Of a stretch of 64,000 nucleotides of DNA, positions 58,288 to 64,000 are shown piece after piece (within the stretch, counting starts at the first letter, position 1; every line of letters begins with the position of its first letter). The stretch lies in contig VZSF01003273.1 in the NCBI GenBank assembly GCA_013398295.1, positions 636,192 to 700,191 on the forward strand, in the 5' to 3' direction. Source of the DNA: Chionis minor. Its lineage: Eukaryota > Chordata > Aves > Charadriiformes > Chionididae. A program made the position numbers and the translations under genes. A model generated the notes under the pieces. It did not search any database. It worked only from the letters and a program-made list of their open reading frames with translations, and was not told the origin of the DNA.

Positions 58288-58293
58288 AATAAA
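58288..58293 (+). terminator. MRM1: Candidate MRM1 poly(A) signal
   Basis: AATAAA about 670 nt after the stop, with a TTGGTTGTAGG element 17 nt downstream. It is the first canonical hexamer I see in the 3' UTR. Confidence 0.55.
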
Positions 58294-61200
58294 GCCTCTA
58301 TAAAGATTGGTTGTAGGCTCAGATCAATCCTTTTTGTGTCATACATAAATCCGGAGTGTGATTAGCGGAACAGAGCACTTCCTTCAGGTAGGAAGGGGAA
58401 TGGGGAGCTCATTTTCTTCTTCCAGGGAAGTTTCCTTACCATGGTGGACCTGATCCTACTGGATGCTGAGCTGCCCCAGAACCACCGTCCCAGCTGATGC
58501 CAGTCCGGGGGTGAGGGTAGCTTCATTTGCAAATATCTTGGTTGAAAACCAGGCTGGCTAAATTATTGAGAACCAAATGAATGTTATCACTTAGCACCTT
58601 AATTATTTTATTTAGCTACTGTGGCCCTTTGCATAGGATTCCTCATTAACACTTAATTTACAGTGCCCTTTAGGGATAATTTCAAACAATTCAGCTTAGT
58701 CTCCTCCCTCCCCCCCTTCCAAATGAACAAGTAAATCACTCAGAGTGACTAATTAGGACTTTCCTTTGAGCTAAATGAAGTCTGTAAACCGGTCTGCGGA
58801 TGTGGAGGTTTTTCAGATGGGTCCCTGGGAGGGCCTGGCCCGTGGGTGCTGCGGCGGTGGGTGGTAGGTGGCCGTGGGGCTGGGGACGCCCCAGGTGCCT
58901 GGGATGGGGAATGGGACAAGACAGGGAGCTCTTCGGAGGTCGTGTGCTCACTTCTGCGGCTGTGATGGAGAGGGTGCTGGTGCCGTGGCGCAGATCCTGA
59001 GCTGTGTCTGCCCCTTCGCCCTCTCCAGGGGAAAGGGACAAAATCCAAATCCCTCCGAAAAAACGGCTGTCGTGCACGCAGGGCTTTGTTTTCTGAGTCA
59101 GAAGTGGAGCTGGTCACTGAATTACGGTGAATTGGTGCATTGCTGGGGCAGCAGCTCTTGCGTTTTGTGGGCTGAATGTGTCTGTCTCTCTTTTCTCTTT
59201 CTTTTTTTTATTTTAATGCTGAAATAAAACGACTCGGGGCCAGGGAAACTGCAGGCCAGCCCCCCTGCTGGTGCTGTTCCTGCAGCCGTGGGTGCCCCAG
59301 CAGAGGGTGCCCGTGGCTCAGATTTGCTCATTTTTCAGAGGAAAAATTCAGCACTTCGGGCTAACTGAATCTTTCCTTTTGAGCAGCAGGGGTGAGGACA
59401 AAGCCATTGCTTTATTCTTGACCTAGAGGTTAGTATATACATATTCCTGGTTTCATAGGAACTGCGGTTTCTCCTTTTTTTTTTTATTTGTTTGAGCCGT
59501 ACTTTAATAAGATGAGGCACTTCACTGGGTTTGCCTGTGTTTGGGGAAGCTGGGCGCTTTTAGACTGTGCTTAGCCACACCAGCTCACCCCCTCTAAGGA
59601 GGAGGCAGGTGAGTAAGGATGGAGCAGCTGCTTTACTCCTGGAGGGCTCTCAGAAAGCTTTGAAACCTCCGTGCCCGCAGTGCTGGTAGATCCAAGTTCC
59701 TGCCATCGCTTGTCCATCAGTCCAGCAGCCATCACAGCTCCCCTGCGAATTTCCCCAGGCCGCTGCGGTATCCGCAGAGCACCTTGGTCCGGCCCTGGAG
59801 TGTCAGAGAAGGCTCACCGGGAGTTGCGTGAGGCTTGAATTTTAAGGGGCAGGAATTGGAGCGCGTAACTGGGGCTGCAGCTCAGACTTTTTGCTTGAGA
59901 GCTGCAATACAGGCTTTTGTGAGGGCAGTAAATCCCGCTCGGGACAGACCTGCTGTTTGTGTTTAGCCCGTTTGTGGTAAATTTTGGTCCTGCTTTTTGT
60001 TTCGCTGGGCTGCCCCTCTGGTGTCACTTTGGGATGCATCCGCCACGGCCGATGCTTTCGCCTTCTGCCCCAGCTCCATCTGCCCTGGGCTGAGACGCGC
60101 GAGGCGCACGGGGACCTCTGCACACTCGCACCTTTGGAGGTGGAGCTTTATGCGGTGCGATTTGCCCCTGATCTAATAAATGCGATCCATTAATTGGATC
60201 ATTGCCCGCTTCTCCAGTTAATTTCCTGGATATTTTTAAATGTTAAAATGTAGTTTTTATAGTCTTTCATTATTTTTAGCCTTAAGCTTGACTATAATCG
60301 TCCCTGTAATGTAACTGTAAAAAACTCCTGGCTTTATATCATAAAGGAGAACATTAATTGTCATTTTTTGTGTACATCAGCAAGATCAAAACATGCTTCC
60401 TGATTACTTCTGTTTGTACATACAGCCTCTTTGATATTTAGATACGAGCAAAGTGTGTGTGTGTAATCTGAAAGTCAATTCTCCCCTCCCTGCTGCTTGT
60501 CATGGGTTCCTTTCAGAGGCTTATTTACCAAATTGATTTTAAAAATTAGTAATTGCCCTTCCAAAATGATATCTCAATAATCAAAGTGTCTCTAAACACA
60601 GTGGCAAAATATTCGTCCTCCTTGGTTCAGAAGATGCACTCCACGCCTTGGCCTTTTTAGCCTCAGACAAATCTTTTCATCCCTCAAAAATCAACTCCAG
60701 TGGAGAACTGGCTGGAAGAGCAGCTCAGCTCATGCCCCAAATTGCTCTTTTGTGCACAGATTATCAACAGGACTGAAAAAAATCCCGTTCCGTCAAATCC
60801 ATCCCTGGGTCCCAGTGTGGTTTCCTGAGGCTGGGAGGGCTTTGGGACAGACAGCACCTTCCTTGTCCTTGCAGAGCTGGAGGTGGCACCGCGGCTGACG
60901 GGGGGCTGCGTGGCTGGGGCAGGAGCAGCCGCCCGAGGGGCACCGTCCTCCCCGGCGGTGGGGAATCCTCCGCCGCGCCGCAGCCCCGATCCCAGTTTGT
61001 AAATGTAATCAACCTTGAGGTCTTGTTACTTCCACAGGTGCAATTAACATTACCATCTGCTAATCCGTGATTAACGATGTTTACAAATATGCTACAACAT
61101 GTTAAAATGTGCCGGCACTCTTCTTTTTTTTTTTCCCCTTTCCCCCCGCCACATCCTCTTTCGGCGCGGGAGCTGTGATGCCGGCAGCAGCACGGGAGGG

Positions 61201-62224
61201 CTTTCCTGGCGGAGGGCTCTCCGTACCCCACCGTTAATTCACAGACATTTTGTTTTCATTATTTAAAAGTGCTGTTAAACTCCAAACCAGCTGTAGGAAT
61301 GACAAGTTCAAATCGGAAGGTCAGTGCTGCTAAATGGGATTTAATTGCACGGGGGTTGAGGTACAAACTGATGAATCTGGATAATAAAACTTTGTGGGGA
61401 GCGACATATGGTGCAATTTAAAGTAAATTTTTATTGATCATCCCACAACTGATGTGTTAATGGGATGGCAGTCTTTGCTTTGGGTTTGATATTGATGTGG
61501 GGTTTTAATAATGTCACACAGGAATATTGCGGAGGGGTTTATAATTTAAAAAAAAAAAAAAAGAGTGTTTTCTATTAGCTGCCTTTTTCTTCCTAACGCA
61601 GAGAGGAATACATTATATCGCTACTGTATGTCCTCCAGATCTAGGTGACATGTAATTGCTCGGTAATTGGTAGAACCATGTAAAAGCCATGGTATTTGCC
61701 AGTAAACCCTCCTAAGTTACCATGAAATTGAAGTGTGATATTTATTCTCTACAAAACTTGCTACCCAAATATCATGTACGATCAGGTTTGGTCACCGCAG
61801 AGGCGTTTCTGCAGTAGCTGTGCTGTGCCTAACGCCGGCACGGCTCAGATTTTGCACCAGTATCTTCCTAACAACTGGGGGAGGTTCTGACTGGGAGGAT
61901 GAGGGGGTTTTTTTGCTTCAAGGGACGATGGTTTAACCTCTCTTGGGCTCCAGTCTCACCATTATTAAAGCTATTTTGAGGCCCAACTCAAGATGATGGA
62001 GGCTTGGAGGTGGCTGAAGATGTTCTCGTGTTTTCAGCAGGATTGGGAATAGCAATTACACTTATGATGGTTTTTTGAAGCCTTTGGAGATAAAGTGTTT
62101 ATCAGTACACCGACAGTCACCTGTATTTTAGCCTCTTGTTAAGTATGATGTCCAAAACTGTTCCCAGCTTGGCAATTTCCATGATTTAACCATGACTGCA
62201 TCCCCACAGCGTGGGCAGAAGGTG

Positions 62225-62766
62225 AGGGGGGAGATTCTGCCCCTCTACTCTACTCTGGTGGGACCCCCCTGTAGCGCTGCCTCCAGCTCCGGGGGTCCCA
62301 ACAGCAGAAGGACACTGTTGGAGCGGGGCCGGAGGAGGCCCCGGAGATGCTGGGAGGGCTGGAGCCCCTCTGCTGGGAGGACAGGCTGGGAGAGCTGGGG
62401 GGGTTCAGCCTGGAGAAGAGAAGGCTCCGGGGAGACCTTCCAGTCCCTAAAGGGGCTCCAGGAAAGCTGGGGAGGGCCTCTGGATCAGGGAGTGGAGCCA
62501 TAGGACAAGGGGGAATGGTTTTAAACTGGAAGAGGGGAGATTTAGGTGAGATATTGGGCAGAAATTCCTGGCTGTGAGGGTGGGGAGCCCCTGGCCGGGG
62601 TTGCCCAGAGCAGCTGTGGCTGCCCCATCCCTGGAGGTTCAAGGCCGGGTTGGACGGGGCTTGGAGCAGCCCGGTGGGGTGGGAGGTGTCCCTGCCCAGG
62701 GCAGGGGGTGGAACGAGATGATCTTTAAGGTCCCTTCCAACCTAAACCATTCCATGATTCTCTGAC
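62225..62766 (+). mobile_element. CR1 LINE, 3' portion (~540 bp)
   Basis: Successive blocks match the avian CR1 3' region: GATTCTGCCCCTCTACTC, GGACAGGCTGGGAGAGCTGG, TTCAGCCTGGAGAAGAGAAG, GGTTTTAAACTGGAAGAGGG, GTTGCCCAGAGCAGCTGTGG and GATGATCTTTAAGGTCCCTT, ending CCATTCCATGATTCT. These blocks cover the reverse-transcriptase C terminus and 3' UTR. It is 5' truncated with broken frames, so it is dead. Both CR1s here are in + orientation. Confidence 0.95.
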
Positions 62767-62921
62767 TCTGGTTTGGAGACCTCCAGCGCTGGAGATGCGA
62801 ACGGGCTCGCGCGCGAGGAGCCTCCGCTCGTGAGTTTTTCCCTCTGGCAGAGGCATTTGCCCCCTCCTGAGAAACGGCTGGGCTGGTTCCGTGGTGACTC
62901 CCTACCGCCTGCCACGTGCCT

Positions 62922-63176
62922 TTAAATATGGGCAGAAGTAATTGCCTTGCTTATGATCAATAGTTTTATACGCTTTAAAAATGTAACAATACGCCGTGAA
63001 TTGATGCAAAGTTAAACCTGCCAATTTCCCCCCCCCCCCCCCCCCCCCCGGCCCCCTTCTGAANTTAAATATGGGCAGAAGTAATTGCCTTGCTTATGAT
63101 CAATAGTTTTATACGCTTTAAAAATGTAACAATACGCCGTGAATTGATGCAAAGTTAAACCTGCCAATTTCCCCCC
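62922..63176. repeat. Exact direct duplication around a single N
   Basis: Starting TTAAATATGGGCAGAAGTAA, about 110 bp at 62922-63036 recur at 63065-63176 with a constant 143-bp offset and no mismatch before the C run. A C(25) tract and one N (63064) separate the copies. Most simply an assembly join that placed the same locus twice. Confidence 0.9.
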
Positions 63177-64000
63177 ACCCCCCCACCCCGCTGGCCTGTT
63201 TTAGAAGCTGCGAACTCAGCAGTGTTTTTCCCCCGCGCTCGGGAAGCGGCAGCTCAGCTGTTTTCTCTGAAGATTGGAACGTGGCGTCCCACGGATCCGC
63301 CCCGAGTCTGCCACTTGCACGGAGGGGAACTGTGGCGGCTGCAGTTGAGTATAAATGTCCTTTCCTGCCATTTTTGAAGCTGCCTTTGAAAGGTTTGTGC
63401 CGCGGATGAAAAGGCCACTCAACCCTGTGGGTTCAGAGTCCTGGCGAGGTGTTACCGAAATGTCCGAGCACCAAATTGCCCACGGGAAAACGGGCGGAGG
63501 GGACACGCTCAGCCCCGTGGAGCAGCTCGGGGCAACCAGCGCTGCCGAGGGCTCACAGGACCTCCATACCTATGTAAATCATTAGCCCTGCTCCAATGTT
63601 TAATTAATTATGGGAGCGATTGCTGCCTGCTTCTCCTGCAGGAGGCAAAGAATAGTTAAATGACGTTTTCTTTCCTCGTCTCTTTCCGTTGCCCCAAACT
63701 GCAATTGTTTTCCCCATTTTGAAAGCTGTTGCTGCAGACGTGCCTTTCTCTTCGTACTCTTGAGTCTTCCCAGGGTCAGGGTGCGGATTTGCCCAGGCAC
63801 ACCGGCGCGGCCCCGGCCCCGCAGCGACCGCTCGCCGCCACCTCACCTTCCCTCAGGTGCTGGTGCTTTGGGAAACGTCCCCTTCTCCTGCGTGGTGCCA
63901 GGCAGTCGGATACCAGCGTGGGGCTGGGGCAGGGGGGGAGCTGGAAGTGGGGGTGGGAGCGTGGGGATCCCAGGGTGAGAACATGGAGCGGATGGTGGAG

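Larger units (their letters stand above)
58330..64000. other. Intergenic region on the expected LHX1 side
   Basis: No coding exon is supported. AT-rich blocks with many TAAT, TTAATTA, TTTGCAT and TGTTTAC words alternate with GC-rich stretches. A CR1 lies at 62225-62766 and a duplicated segment at 62922-63176. By known vertebrate synteny the next gene should be LHX1, beyond the window. Confidence 0.6.

Noticed and set aside
1..64000. CRISPR arrays, phage, operons, bacterial systems
   Set aside because: The window is vertebrate nuclear DNA with spliced genes; no direct-repeat/spacer pattern or prokaryotic gene signals were seen.

Overview
This is a vertebrate nuclear window, almost certainly from a bird. 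Three split genes with GT-AG introns lie head to tail on the + strand. Their proteins match vertebrate GGNBP2, DHRS11 and MRM1, in the order known from human 17q12 (GGNBP2 - DHRS11 - MRM1 - LHX1). The avian call rests on CR1 LINE 3' ends with the GATTCTAT-type tail, very low repeat density, compact introns, and GC-rich first-exon regions replaced by N runs. There is no operon logic: each gene has its own (partly missing) CpG-island promoter and its own poly(A) signal.

Layout. 1-3694: upstream intron of GGNBP2; the exon with the start codon lies before the window. 3695-18023: twelve coding exons of GGNBP2, then a 3' UTR with an AATAAA at 18445. 18.5-20.6 kb: intergenic. 20.6-22.25 kb: CpG island with a 45-bp GT/GC-box repeat and a 47-N gap, the probable DHRS11 promoter and first exon (not readable). 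22.3-35.9 kb: very long DHRS11 intron 1, GC-rich, with several AT-rich islands that look like regulatory DNA, one truncated CR1 and one old MIR-type SINE. 35897-45042: DHRS11 exons 2-7; AATAAA at 45794. 45.8-49.2 kb: intergenic, with a well preserved MIR/CORE-SINE. 49.2-50.3 kb: CpG island with a 284-N gap, the MRM1 promoter and 5' end. 50102-57617: five MRM1 exons; AATAAA at 58288. 58.3-64 kb: no gene seen. It holds AT-rich, homeobox-motif-rich blocks, a roughly 540-bp CR1, and a ~110-bp exact duplication around a single N that looks like an assembly error.

What the genes do: GGNBP2 is a gametogenetin-binding protein needed in spermatogenesis; DHRS11 is a cytosolic NADP(H)-dependent short-chain dehydrogenase acting on steroids and other carbonyls; MRM1 is the mitochondrial 16S rRNA 2'-O-ribose methyltransferase. 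They are not functionally linked. The synteny suggests they are bystanders beside the developmental regulator LHX1, expected just past the right edge. I found no undescribed gene system. The most useful leads are candidate regulatory islands, a tandem splice donor in GGNBP2, the unresolved 5' ends of DHRS11 and MRM1, and assembly defects.
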